From: Dictyocoela muelleri
Taxonomy: Eukaryota > Microsporidia
NCBI GenBank assembly: GCA_016256075.1
Contig: SDVU01000266.1
Coordinates: 1 to 16,285, forward strand
Reading direction: 5' to 3'
DNA: 16,285 nucleotides
Below the pieces are notes generated by a model. It ran no database searches. It was not told the DNA's origin and saw only the letters and a program-made list of their open reading frames with translations. Of the stretch, positions 1-9,061 are shown in pieces. Every line of letters begins with the position of its first letter. Within the stretch, counting starts at the first letter, position 1. Made by a program: the position numbers and the translations under genes.

Positions 1-929
1 AAAAAAATTACTTTATTTAGAACTATATTTTTATAAAAAAAACCGGTAACGTTAAAAACAGAATTTTCACGCTTATTTCAATATAATTTCATTATCTCTC
101 CTAGTTTCTTTACAGTGGCATAACCCGTTGGAGAACCAAATTTTCTTAGAGTTATAGATATACTTTAAATACTTATACAAAATTAATCTCTTCTTAATAA
201 TACCCCAAAATCAAGATCTCAAGAATCGTCGGTGCTACTCTGCATATAGATTTTTTAAAAAAAAACTTTTTTAAAATTACATATTTAAATTTCAGGATAA
301 CTGAAATTATTATTCGGTTTGTAATAGCAGAATTAGAGGCAACATATGGCGAGTTTACACAAGATCGCCCCCGGATTATTATAAAAAAATAAAAAATATC
401 TTAGATAACAAGAATATTTAATTGGAAGTTATTAGACACTTCCATAAGTTTACACCGCCTACATAATATAGGAAATACAAAAACTTAACAATTTATATTA
501 TATTGTCTTATATAAATATTGTAGAATCAGTTTTATAAATAAAATTAGAAAATATGACTACATAAAACGAGTTTCTAAAACATATAAGTGTAACAAAAAA
601 GAGAATTTTATTATAATTTAGTATTTCTATATTTTTTAGTTTTGTAATTTCTTTAGAGAGGGTCCAAGATAAGTTCTATTTGAATATTCTTGTTTATCTG
701 AGATATTGCTAAATTTTTTTTATGAAAAATATTGTAGCCAGTTATCATGCTACTATTATAAACCAAAAAAGTATTTCAGTTTATTCCTAAATTTATCTTA
801 ATTATATTTTAAATATGTTTCTCTTCGAAAAATATATGCTGAGCAGAGTAGTACCGACAATTTAAGTGGCCTTGGGTTTAAGATATTATTTATATAGGCT
901 TAATTTTGTAAAAGTATTTAAAATATATC
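1..929. other. AT-rich DNA without a recognisable gene
   Basis: No convincing gene is seen. A frame open for about 63 codons (roughly 202-390, plus strand) has a protein-like composition in its second half, including a stretch reading IAELEATYGEFTQDRPR. It has no methionine start and I could not assign it to a family, so it may be an eroded coding fragment. The stretch also contains one copy of a dispersed 34-bp motif, listed separately. Confidence 0.5.
113..148 (+). repeat. Dispersed ~34-bp motif, copy A
   Basis: First of three similar stretches in the window (others at 4245-4282 and 11062-11099). Copies A and B share the core AACCCGTTRGNGAACCAAA followed by a T-rich run ending CTTA. This copy begins CAGTGG, which is compatible with a hAT-type terminus, but no matching opposite end was found, so the family is unassigned. 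Confidence 0.45.
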
Positions 930-1345
930 TATAAATCTAAAAAATGTGTCTATAACTCAGTGAAAATGTGTCTATAACACCGAGAAATTAGTATATAACA
1001 AAAAGTCGTCTACAACTCTTAAAAGAAGGTCAATAAATCTTAAAAAGAGTCTAAATATCAGAAAAAACGGGCTATAACATTGGGAAAATGGTTTTTAACT
1101 TTTGAAACATGTGTCAAAACAGAAAAATAGGTCTATAACTTTGCGAAAATATATCTATAGCTCTAGGCAATTGATCCAAAGCTGATAAAAATTTTTTAAT
1201 GATAAATGGTGTCAATAATATTAAAAAATAGTCAATAATAATAAAATGGTGTCAATAACAATGCAAATGGTGTCTATAATAGTGAAAGATGGTGTCAAAA
1301 ATGTTAAAAGATAGTCTCAAAAATGATGAATAGGTCTGTATAGTT
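930..1345 (+). repeat. Degenerate ~20-22 bp minisatellite
   Basis: About 18 diverged units follow each other, each built around AAAATGGTGTCAATAACA or the variant GTGTCTATAAC, with unit lengths varying between about 19 and 22 bases. The first two units (from about 942) are nearly identical, the middle units are the most eroded, and units from about 1200 on are again recognisable (GGTGTCAATAA). Stops occur in all frames, so it does not encode a repeat protein. Confidence 0.75.
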
Positions 1346-1634
1346 TACCCTTTAATATTTTACTTTCAATTTATGAATTCTTAAATATAATTTTTAAGTT
1401 TTATAAATAAAAATAGTAATTTTTGTAGTTTCAGTAAACAAAAAATTTACTCAAATAATTTCACTCCCAAGTTTGCTATGCTTAAAAAAATATTTTTGAG
1501 AGAGTAAACCAAATAAAAATCTACAAAATTAGTAAATAAACAAATATATGTATAAAAAATGCGTCAAAAACTAGAAATGAAAAGTTTGATTTACCTAGGT
1601 TATTTTCCTTTCTTTATTATAAAATTGGGGCCTG

Positions 1635-1671
1635 TATAAAATGCACATTTTTATTAAATGTGCATTTTATA
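1635..1671. repeat. Perfect hairpin in Merlin-1 left end
   Basis: TATAAAATGCACATTT (1635-1650) is followed by a 5-base loop and its exact reverse complement (1656-1671). The right end holds the same structure with several mismatches (2751-2789). Each terminal inverted repeat is thus itself a palindrome. Confidence 0.9.
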
Positions 1672-1844
1672 CTATTGCACATTTGGGTCTATAAAATGCA
1701 AATTTTAAAAAAAAATCATGGGTGCTATATTGAGAATAAAAATTTAGAACTATTGAAAATGAATATTTACTAAAATCATTAAAGGAACAAAACTTTTTAT
1801 TAATTTAAAGAAAAAACCATTACAGTTCTTTTTTGTTTTTTTCA

Positions 1845-2696
1845 TCAATAAGACAAAAAAATCACGAATTCATAGATAAAATCATGAAGTTTATCGTATC
1901 TTATACCTCGTCGAGTCTTAATTTCAAACTTTAGATGCGACCAGACAGATTCGATACTATTCGTATACACTCCATCTTCAGAAACAAACCCTCGATTGTG
2001 ATTAACAAAACGATGTTGACAACGAGCTCTTTCTATGGCTGCTTTATATAAAAAAAAACCTTAAGATTTGATTATTAGTCCAGGAAGAAGATTTTCAATA
2101 ATAAACTGATGTATACTATCCGCAGTTCTATTTTATATAACTTTCATTCTTACATCTCCACTAGATTCTGATATTAATCCTATAACCCACTTTGTTCCTC
2201 TTATGAAAGCGGCTTCAGAAGTTGGATTATAAATTGTGCGTCTACGACAACAAGCGCTTTCATCAATCTGAAAAATCTCCCCACACCTTAAGTATCTCAA
2301 AATTATCATATATGTTTCCTAAAGACAAAATAAATATATCTTTCAATAATATATATGATTTTTCTGAAATTGAACACATAATAACAGCCTGATAATTTGT
2401 TGTCTTTAAAAAATAGAGATAGGCTGCTAAAAGAAATTTTGATAATTGTATTTTCGGAAGACCTTGGTCTATTTCTTTTATTAGAGATTTTGTTTTGCTA
2501 CAATTAATACCCTGGCATCTGTATAGATATCCGCTTATGCTTCTAGTAATTTTTATGAAACGCATTAGAGCAAAACAAGAACAACAAATTATATCTGCTC
2601 TTAAAAGCCCGATAGTAATCATAAAATCACATGCGCTTTCTTCTTTGAAAAATATATCTAAAATGGCAAAAAATCTCAAAAATCTTCGTTTTCCAT
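1845..2696 (-). pseudogene. Merlin transposase, broken
   Basis: This is an IS1595/ISXO2-like DDE transposase, which cuts and pastes the surrounding element. Reading the minus strand from an ATG at 2696, MENEDF is followed by TGA where tryptophan is expected (xDFLPF continues). Another frame then carries the zinc-binding and helix region ending IYDNFEILKVWG. The catalytic core follows a frame change near 2280: QIDESACCRRR holds the first catalytic Asp, and later come FIRGTKWVIGLI and HRFVNHNRGFVSEDGVYTN. NSIESVWSHLK holds the final catalytic Glu. Two in-frame stops lie in the core, after KVI and after LIIKS. The second falls where the middle Asp motif (TDxWxxY-like) should be, so that residue is lost. 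At least two frame changes and three stops make it inactive. The long minus-strand open frame 2263-2679 is only part of this relic. Confidence 0.85.
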
Positions 2697-2806
2697 TAGG
2701 TTGGATTATTTACTAATTAAAATTTATATTTCTCAAAAATGTGCTTTACTGTATAAAATGCACATTTAATAAAAATGAGCAATCTATACAGTAGACCCGA
2801 AAATTG

Positions 2807-3098
2807 TCATCTTTATAAGACAACTCTAAGTGTATTATTTTAAATAAATGTAAAATCGCGGTTTATTCAGTTATATTCATCATAATAATTTTTTACTGAC
2901 CATTAATGGAAGTTTATCATAATTATGATAATTATAACCGAATATAACTAGTGATTATAGCTTTTTTGAATAAGAATATTGCAATTTTTGTAATGACGAT
3001 GATTTCTATTTTTTAGGAAGAGTTGAAATTCGAGTGAGAACAGAAAGGACTATAAAAATCCAATTCAAATTTTTATATAATAGTTTATTTGGTGCATG
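2807..3098. other. AT-rich spacer with a short inverted repeat
   Basis: No gene is seen. AGTTATATTC (2869-2878) and its exact complement GAATATAACT (2940-2949) form a stem-loop with partial pairing inside it. TGTAAAATCGC at about 2850-2860 repeats the terminal motif of the foldback element that starts at 3099, so this may be an eroded end of a related element. Confidence 0.4.
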
Positions 3099-3879
3099 GC
3101 TGTAAAATCGCTACTCCAAGGTAGGGGTTCATGAGAAATTTTGTGAAAATGAAAATATAAAATAAATATAATTTATTTTTATTCTAACGAAATTTATTTT
3201 TATTCTAACAAAAATTATTTTTATTCTAACAAAATTTATTTTTGATCAAATATTCAACTATTTCAAGCCTTATTTACCCAATTTTCCCATGATCATCATT
3301 CTTAATATTATAATAACCCCAGATAAACTTGTTTAATAATCGATAAATGTATGATTTTTTACTAATAACCTTCTTTTCTTGTCATTTTTAATTAAACGAA
3401 AGAATTTCGGTATTCAAACGATTTGTGGCAACCAAAATAAAAGAAGAAGGTTAATGGAAGTGATTATAAATAAGTACGAAATCATCTGCTAAGAAAGTTA
3501 CCGGGTTTATTTTTCTATTTACACATCTTATTACCATTCACGGTCTTATTTCCTTTGTAAATAAACTAAAAATACTAATAAGAAGTGTATATGAGAAGCG
3601 AATCAGAGAACTTCTTTAAACGACTATTTGTGCTTATATCGATATACTTACATTACCCTTCTTCATTTCTTTTGGGTGCGAGAAACTTTTTTGAACATTT
3701 TTTTCATCAATAAACAAATTATTGTCAAATAAGAAATAAAAGTCAGCTATCGATGATAAAAAATTAGATGTGTCGTTTTGTTCGACAGATTTTTAATGCT
3801 TTTCTAGGGTATTTAGCTTTTTATTTTGTTTATCTTAAGGCTGTAAAAGCGTCCACCTTATGATGGGCGATTTTACAGC
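3099..3879. mobile_element. Foldback/MITE-like element, no coding sequence
   Basis: The ends are inverted copies of GCTGTAAAATCGC (3099-3111 and 3867-3879), with similarity continuing inward to an AAGGTRG block. Inside, 3428-3456 and 3651-3680 are inverted copies (about 75% by eye), and similarity extends on both sides. The stretch acacatcttatta near 3523 pairs with taataagaagtgt near 3576. The element is therefore close to one long eroded palindrome centred near 3556. The right end also carries a second inverted terminal motif (3840-3850), forming a hairpin like those at the Merlin ends. No clear target duplication was found, and the family is unassigned (a Merlin-derived MITE is possible). 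Confidence 0.6.
3168..3243 (+). repeat. ~21-bp tandem repeat, 3-4 copies
   Basis: Units of AAATTTATTTTTATTCTAAC repeat with one or two changes each. The array sits in the left part of the foldback element. An expansion here would explain why the left half is longer than the right. Confidence 0.8.
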
Positions 3880-4055
3880 TTTTCTTCGCTTATTTAATTT
3901 TTAAAGCTTGTTTGGAGTGTGGACTGCATTAAAGTTCTCTACCTTGGACATAAAAAAATTTATTTTAAACATTTATTATAAATTTTTAGATAAAATTGTA
4001 CAAAATTATAATTTTTTTTAATTATAATGGTTTTTAATGAATTTGTAATACAAAA

Positions 4056-4262
4056 ACCGGTTATTCACTGCCCTATTAGTGAACAAATCGACTACCGTAA
4101 GAGAAAACCACATAATTCTTATTTAAAATAATCGTTAAATCGGGAGTTATTTTTAGTTATACCAATAATAACTTGTAATTTATAGCTTATTAAAATTTAA
4201 ATTTAGTAATTTCCCTTTAAGTATGCGATTTCCTCAAAATAAAGGAGGGTGAATAACCCGTT
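4056..4262. repeat. Short inverted-repeat pair (MITE candidate)
   Basis: CCGGTTATTCAC near 4056 is matched in reverse complement by GTGAATAACCCG near 4250. Weaker pairing continues inward for about 40 bases, including AAATCG on both sides. The enclosed ~200 bp has no coding capacity. Alternatively the two motifs are outward-facing ends of two separate elements. Confidence 0.4.
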
Positions 4263-4282
4263 AGCGAACCAAAAATTTCTTA
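4245..4282 (+). repeat. Dispersed ~34-bp motif, copy B
   Basis: Same core as copy A (AACCCGTTAGCGAACCAAA), followed by a T-rich run ending CTTA. It overlaps the right arm of the inverted-repeat pair, suggesting that the motif marks an element end. Confidence 0.45.
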
Positions 4283-4595
4283 CTGTAGCTATATTAACTT
4301 AACTCAAATCATAGATCAAACAATTAATTTGAAAAATTGAAGTTTTAATAAGTATGCAATATAATAATAATTAAAAACTATTAATAGGTAGTAAAGTATT
4401 TATTACTAGTATAATTCTAGCAATCTCACTTTGAACATCTAAATATATTTATTTATAATTATTAAAGCACAAAATCATTATTTTTATTTCTGAATTCAAG
4501 TTAATACATATGTTTATATAATTTTTTATCAAAAAATCTTAAAAATAACAAAATGAGGTGTCAATTAATATAAAGCGCTATATTTAATTTAAAAC
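4283..4595. other. AT-rich spacer, nothing recognised
   Basis: Low-complexity A/T sequence with stops in all frames. I see no gene, RNA or repeat boundary in it. Confidence 0.6.
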
Positions 4596-4807
4596 AATAG
4601 GGGTAAAATTTCTTTTAAAAAAATAATTCGAAATTTTGCTTTTTTTCGGAAAGTGGACTAATTTAAAAAAAAATTCAGTGTGGTCCACGTTCCGAAGAAG
4701 ACCCCTATTTTTTAATAAAATTCTAATATTTGTTAACATTTGGGGGTCCCAAGGAAAATTTAAATATGAAAAAGGGGTCTACACATCAAAAAGTTTGAGA
4801 ACCACTG
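4596..4807. mobile_element. hAT-type terminus, non-autonomous or truncated
   Basis: The right edge reads, on the minus strand, CAGTGGTTCTCAAACTTTTT followed after a short gap by GACCCC and a T-run. This is the hallmark end of Charlie/Buster-type hAT transposons. Within 4596-4714 a foldback pairs aataggggt with its complement, and the CGGAA..GTGGAC block with GTCCAC..TTCCG. A second CAGTG followed by GACCCC (from 4676) could be the opposite end of a ~130-bp element, but no 8-bp duplication supports that. The left limit is therefore uncertain. An open frame crossing this stretch is not a gene. Confidence 0.6.
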
Positions 4808-4985
4808 CTCTAAACACTCTTCATTAATTTTCTTAATAGAAATGTTCTAAACACTCTTATTAATTTGTCGAATAGAAATGCTCTAAACACTCTTCATTAA
4901 TTTGTCCTAATAGAAATGCTCTAAACACTCTTCATTAATTTGTCTTAATAGAAATGCTTTAAACACTATCCATTAATTTGTCTTG
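4808..4985 (+). repeat. 38-bp minisatellite, ~5 copies
   Basis: The unit begins ctctaaacactcttcattaa and ends tagaaatg. The third and fourth copies differ at only one or two bases, while the second and last are eroded. The array starts exactly where the hAT terminus stops, so the hAT probably entered a longer array. Its expected 8-bp target duplication would be ctctaaac, the start of the unit. Confidence 0.85.
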
Positions 4986-5119
4986 GGATATAAAGATTTT
5001 TTAATATATTTTGATTGGTAATCTTGTAAAATTTGAGATGATGAGCACAATGCTTCTACACTTTATCGGAATTCGATGGGGTAATTTTATTTTGATGCAT
5101 TTGTAAAATTGTCTTAAAA

Positions 5120-6035
5120 TAGCATTCTATCTATTAATTCGCCTTTATTTTATAAAAAATATCTTCGGGAGAAGCATTTTTCTTAATCTTATTTTCAAAA
5201 GATTGGTCCTTTTCATGCAATTAACTAATAAATTTTTATATACTTTACGGAAAGCTTTCTCAATCACCATAAAACACATGATTCAATTTTCCTGATAATA
5301 ATTTTATGATTAAGATCATTAATTAGTTTATTTCAAGCTTGAAAATTATTTAAAGTGTTTTAAATTTAGCTTTGAAAAAAAGAATAATACTCGCATCTAA
5401 TGGTTTGGTTAGTGGTATACAATTAGATTCAAGAAAAAACAATTCAATTAGATTTATTTTCCAATAAAACTATCCAGCAAAAAACGAGAGTGATTTTCAG
5501 TTTTTAGTTTCTAATTTAGGTATGATATAATAATTGAAAAAAATTAGAAGTTAGCAAAGATGGTACGTTAGCTTTATAAGATATTTTAAAAGCCTCTACT
5601 TCAAATTCATAGATGCCCGGAAATTCTTAGATTTTACTATTGAAAATGCGTTGACTTCTCGCCAAGCTAAATACCAAAGAACACATACGAGCCTGTTTTA
5701 TCGCGTTTTATATTTTTTTAGTCTGTTTCCCAGCTAAAACATAAGATTTATTATACAATCATCAATATATAGGCATGTTTCCTCTATTTAAATAAATAAT
5801 CCATTCAAATTTTATATTTTTGAGAATAATTCATATTTAAAGTTGTCTATCATGGTTAATCAGCATTTTCTCATTTTCAACGGGATGTGTCGAAACCTTA
5901 CGAAATTTTCTTAAAAAAATAATGACGAAATTATAATTTGCTTTAAAAATGTTTTCGTGTTTTGTTTTTAAAAATCGAATACGTAATCTAAAATTTGCAG
6001 GTGAAACGGTGTATTTTTTCTGCATTTTTAACTCT
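5120..6035 (-). pseudogene. Tigger/pogo transposase relic
   Basis: Translated minus-strand fragments follow the order of a Tigger/pogo DDE_1 transposase. FKANYNFVIIFLRKF (near 5915) resembles the end of the CENP-B-type DNA-binding region (FKASxGWLxRFKKR). NLNGLFI (near 5800) stands where NxDETGLF is expected. VCVLWYLAWREVNAFSIVKS followed by KNFRA corresponds to the IGKSKNPR block, and LLDSFIGK to the DN catalytic block. IPLTKPLDASIILFFKAKFK matches the very conserved QPLDxGIIxxFKxxYR block, and LLVNCMKRTNLL the following IxNCWxxT segment. The fragments lie in different frames with many stops, so this is an old relic. The N-terminal part and the element ends were not identified. Confidence 0.7.
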
Positions 6036-6263
6036 TATCACATATGAACGCATCAATTTCTAAATGTTGATTTTCAGTTCAAGACAAATTAAATTGTCTT
6101 TTTATTAAAAAATAGCGAAAATCAATATCTACTAAACCATCTATATTTATAAGAAACGATTGTACAACAGTCTATGTAAGATTTATTTTTTATTATATCG
6201 TTTCATCATATACTTTTTTATTTATTTCTCTAGCAATCTTTTTTTCTCTTATTAATTTTTATT

Positions 6264-6378
6264 GGGTCAGATATTTCATGATTAACACTCTTGAATGTAA
6301 AATTTAAGTATCGAGGTTCGAATCCCGCTGACGTCACTCTTTAATAAATAATGATGGGATGAGATTAAACAGCCATAA
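6264..6378 (+). mobile_element. tRNA-derived SINE-like repeat, copy 1, 5' part
   Basis: This stretch aligns with 16170-16285 over its whole length, with one single-base gap and about 85% identity by eye. The first 73 bases are tRNA-like. The B box GGTTCGAATCC is intact here (6315-6325), but the A box region has decayed. The shared sequence continues about 40 bases past the tRNA-like part (CTCTTTAATAAATAATGA and beyond), which distinguishes a SINE-like repeat from a plain tRNA pseudogene. It ends abruptly at a hAT insertion and resumes at 9062. Confidence 0.7.
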
Positions 6379-6589
6379 TAGAGCAACTAAAATTGACTAT
6401 AATGCTTATCTTGCCAATAGTGCCTATTTAATATATTTTTCAAAGAAATACCTATAAATAGGCAATTTAAAATCTAATTTAAATATTTAAAATATGATGT
6501 TTTAAAAAATATTATTTTTAAATTCGTTTTTTTTAATTTACGAGTATTTTTGATTAGACTTGTTTTTATTGTATCAGAAATTTTGGATT

Positions 6590-6627
6590 ATGTGTAGAAT
6601 ACGCCCCCAGGGGCGTATTCTACACAT
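6590..6627. repeat. Perfect 18-bp hairpin at Merlin-2 left end
   Basis: ATGTGTAGAATACGCCCC (6590-6607) is followed by two bases and then its exact reverse complement (6610-6627). At the other end the same motif instead occurs twice in direct orientation (GCGTATTCTACAC at about 7576 and 7605). Confidence 0.93.
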
Positions 6628-6694
6628 GTGCAATTATTTTTATAATTTTATACCCATGTCATTTTATACAATAGTAATAAGAAATTTTTCTAAT

Positions 6695-7548
6695 ATGAGT
6701 GTTCAAGAGCAAATAAGGTTTTTGAGGCGAAAGAGAGTTCTAAAAACATCAATGAAATGTATAACATGTAGTTTTAACATGGTTGAAACAGCAAAAATGC
6801 CATTTCTGATAGATTTGCATTTAAATGTCAAAATAAGACATGCATTAAGTATAAAAATAAGAGATAAATAAGATATGGAAGTGTTATTAGTGGCTTAAAA
6901 CTATCTTTGGCTTACAGTATCGAATTAGTATATAGGTTTGCAAATGAAAAGCAGCAAAAAAATACATCAGAAGATCTGGATATTAGTAGAAAGTCAAAAA
7001 ACATTTTTTATAAAAAGTTAAGATTGCTATGTCATGAGTATATGACAAATAACCCTATTATTTTAAGATTGTGAGGAGGTGATTTGTCAAATTGGTGAAA
7101 AATGCTTCTGTCATAAACCGAAGCATAATAGAGGCCGTGCGACGGTGGAACAAATATGGATATTTGGAATAGTCGACACGTCTTATATCCCAGCTAGAGA
7201 TTATATGCTAATAGTTCCAAATAGATCAAGGCAAACGCTTGTTCCCATAATCGAAAGATTCGTGGCATATGAATTAGTAATACAAAGCGATGAGTGGGCT
7301 TCTGACCGTAGTATTAAAATGAGCTTATTTGAACATGTAACTGTAAGGCATAAATTACATTTTTTTTATCCACTCACAGGTATTCACACGCAACATATTG
7401 AATCTTATTGGAATAACAAAAGTATAGAGCTAAGAAGATGAGAGGAATGCATAAGTCTGATTTAAAGTATTATCTGAGCGAATGGATGTGGAGAGACAAT
7501 ATTTCTGGTGATTGTGTCGAAAAAATATTTGATTTGATTAAAATATGA
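6695..7548 (+). pseudogene. Merlin transposase (DDE_Tnp_IS1595), broken
   Basis: The chosen start is MSVQEQIRFLRRKRV (6695), which resembles the family's N-terminal LRRxxL segment. A CITC pair and, in a shifted frame, a CQNKTC pair make up the zinc-binding region. GSVISGLKLSLAYSIELVYR and LDISRKSKNIFYKKLR follow. The core reads QIGEKCFCHKPKHNRGR, EQIWIFGIVDTSYIPARDYM and the middle Asp block QSDEWASDR. HTQHIESYWN carries the terminal Glu. MRGMHKSDLKYYLSEWMWRD is the C-terminus, ending at 7548. Damage includes a frame change near 6815, a stop near 6870, further frame loss before 7079 and a frame change near 7435. The first catalytic Asp has become Gly (QIGE instead of the family's EIDE). It is inactive but well preserved, so younger than the Tigger relic. 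Confidence 0.88.
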
Positions 7549-7705
7549 TTATTTATTTTTTGTGTTATTTTTGGAGCGTATTCTACACGTGTGTACTTTT
7601 GGAAGCGTATTCTACACATGATCCGATTTTTTTTTAAAAAAATAATTGATGTGTGCCTATGGGGGAAACCAAATATAAAACGCAAAATTGAAAATTAAAA
7701 TTTAG

Positions 7706-8990
7706 ATGGCACCTGATCGCTTTTTTATTAATGAAAAAAATATGTCGTGTTGTAAACATTGTAATGTTATAGTGAATTCCATTAAAAATAATAATAAAAA
7801 CCAGCATTTATCGACAGAAATGCATAAAAGAAACTGTAGTCAGGAGAGTAATTCATGCTTACAGACTAGATTAGATTTTATTACAGAAACAATTAAAGAT
7901 AGTGTATTTGATGGGTTTTTAAGCGCAAATATTACTCTTTATAAACTCAGGCATCCATCACTAATAAAAATGTTTAAAAATTTAAACATAAAAGTTCCAT
8001 CTGTGTTTTCCTTTCGAAATTGTTTAACTTGAAATTTAATAATCATTTTACCAATATTAAAATCTATTTTTATGACAAATATTATTTTATTATGATCGAT
8101 GAAACGCAATTTTATGAAAAAAATATAAACATTAAAAGAGGAATGTCGAAGAATCTTCTGAATATTTTCTAATAGATGTGATTGAAACTGTAGAAAGTGT
8201 AAACAATATAAAAATAACTATCGTGATAGACGAATTGATAAAAGAAATGAATCTTAAAAGGGAAAAATTCCTCTTACTTCAAACAGATTCGGTTAAATAT
8301 ATGATAATTGCAGGTAAAAATTTGAAAATTTTATATCCAAATCTATTAAACATTGTATGTTTTGCACATATATTGCACCATTATACACAAAAAATCAAAA
8401 TTCATTATAAGGCAGTAGATAATTTAATAGCCTCCATGAAAGGATTAACGATAAAAAATAACACTAGAAAAAATGAGTTTATCAATATTAAACAATAACA
8501 TACCCCATAGTTACAAGATGAGGAAGTTGGCTTGATGCAGCCTTTTTTATGCATAAAATTTGAATTATATTAAAAATGTTTAAATGACATGGAAGGCGGG
8601 GCATATTACATTTAAATGCACATAATGCTGCCTATAAAAATCAATTAATCTTAGATCTTTAAGAAATAACCTTAAATTATAAATATTTACCTGAATATAT
8701 CGATAGTGCTACAAATGAAAATTTTAAAATAAACGATGTCATGAAAATGGAAAAAATCTTTGTTTTAACTACGAAAACCTAGGATTGAAAGATTATATTA
8801 TAAAAATAATTAGAAAAAATGATATCTCAAAAAATCAAGGTGCGAACAAAATTAACCCGTATTTAAAATGTTGCATTTTAAACTGCTCCGGAACCACCGT
8901 TTTAATTTAAAGAAGCTTTTCAATGCTACAAAAGTTTCTTAAAAAATAAAGATGATTTGACAAATTAAATAATAAAAAATAATGACTCAT
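7706..8990 (+). pseudogene. hAT transposase with BED-like zinc finger, broken
   Basis: The start MAPDRFFINEKNMSCCKHCNV (7706) leads into a BED/C2H2-type finger (CKHC then HLSTEMH). Next comes KLRHPSLIKMFKNLNIKVPS, typical of CGGBP1/BED-type hAT proteins. After a stop at 8030, YFIMIDETQF carries the first catalytic Asp. FLLLQTDSVKYMIIAGKNLK has the second, followed by ILYPNLLNIVCFAHILHHY with the conserved C..H. The family's TRWG block reads TR-stop-GSWLDAAFF (near 8520). Near 8880-8960, NCSGTTVLI-stop-RSFSMLQKFL matches the C-terminal dimerisation segment (VERSFS). There are several stops and frame changes, and the segment between the TRWG block and the dimerisation domain is short for the family. 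The element can no longer make a transposase. Confidence 0.82.
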
Positions 8991-9061
8991 TACAATGCTA
9001 AAATTAATGAAAAATAAAATGCCTATTAAATGCCTATTAAATGCCTATTTCTAGTTGCTCT

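Larger units (their letters stand above)
1628..2798 (-). mobile_element. Merlin (IS1595/ISXO2-type) DNA transposon, decayed
   Basis: The element is bounded by terminal inverted repeats of about 55 bases starting GGGYCT. The left (1628-1690) and right (about 2738-2798) ends match over a long block that includes AAATGTGCATTTTATAC. The flanks carry taaaattg (1620-1627) and gaaaattg (2799-2806), an 8-bp target duplication with one difference, as expected for Merlin (8-9 bp). A broken minus-strand transposase of the DDE_Tnp_IS1595 family fills the interior. At about 1.17 kb the element is close to full length for the family, so it appears to have arrived whole and decayed in place. Confidence 0.88.
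6585..7624 (+). mobile_element. Merlin DNA transposon inside the hAT element
   Basis: Both ends carry GGATYATGTGTAGAATACGC (6585-6604, and inverted at 7605-7624). The flanks gaaatttt (6577-6584) and gatttttt (7625-7632) are a possible 8-bp duplication with two differences. The element sits in the 5' non-coding part of the hAT, upstream of its transposase, so it arrived later. Its transposase belongs to the same family as that of the element at 1628-2798, but the terminal repeats are unrelated, so they represent two Merlin subfamilies. Confidence 0.85.
6379..9061 (+). mobile_element. hAT DNA transposon, decayed, containing a Merlin insertion
   Basis: The left end TAGAGCAACTA (6379-6389) is matched by its reverse complement ending at 9061/9062, fitting the hAT terminal consensus TAGNG. 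The flanking octamers agccataa (6371-6378) and agtcataa (9062-9069) are a target duplication with one change. The motif TGCCTATT recurs near both ends (6421 and, inverted, 6458; then 9020, 9031 and 9042), like hAT subterminal transposase-binding repeats. Without the Merlin insertion the element is about 1.6 kb, short for an autonomous hAT, so internal deletions are likely. The interior encodes a broken transposase. Confidence 0.85.

Noticed and set aside
202-390. Open frame of about 63 codons with protein-like composition
   Set aside because: No start methionine, no recognised family, and surroundings full of stops. It is noted only as a possible eroded fragment.
2495-2716. Plus-strand open frame of 73 codons
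   Set aside because: It is antisense to the Merlin-1 transposase relic, whose minus-strand protein blocks explain the composition.
4676-4807. Complete ~130-bp hAT MITE
   Set aside because: A second CAGTG at 4676 is at a suitable place, but the flanking octamers (aaaaaatt and ctctaaac) do not match, so the left boundary is left open.
4636-4827. Plus-strand open frame of 63 codons
   Set aside because: It runs through the hAT terminus into the 38-bp minisatellite and has no protein-like pattern of its own.
7470-7685. Minus-strand open frame of 71 codons
   Set aside because: It overlaps the 3' end of the Merlin-2 transposase and its terminal repeats in antisense.
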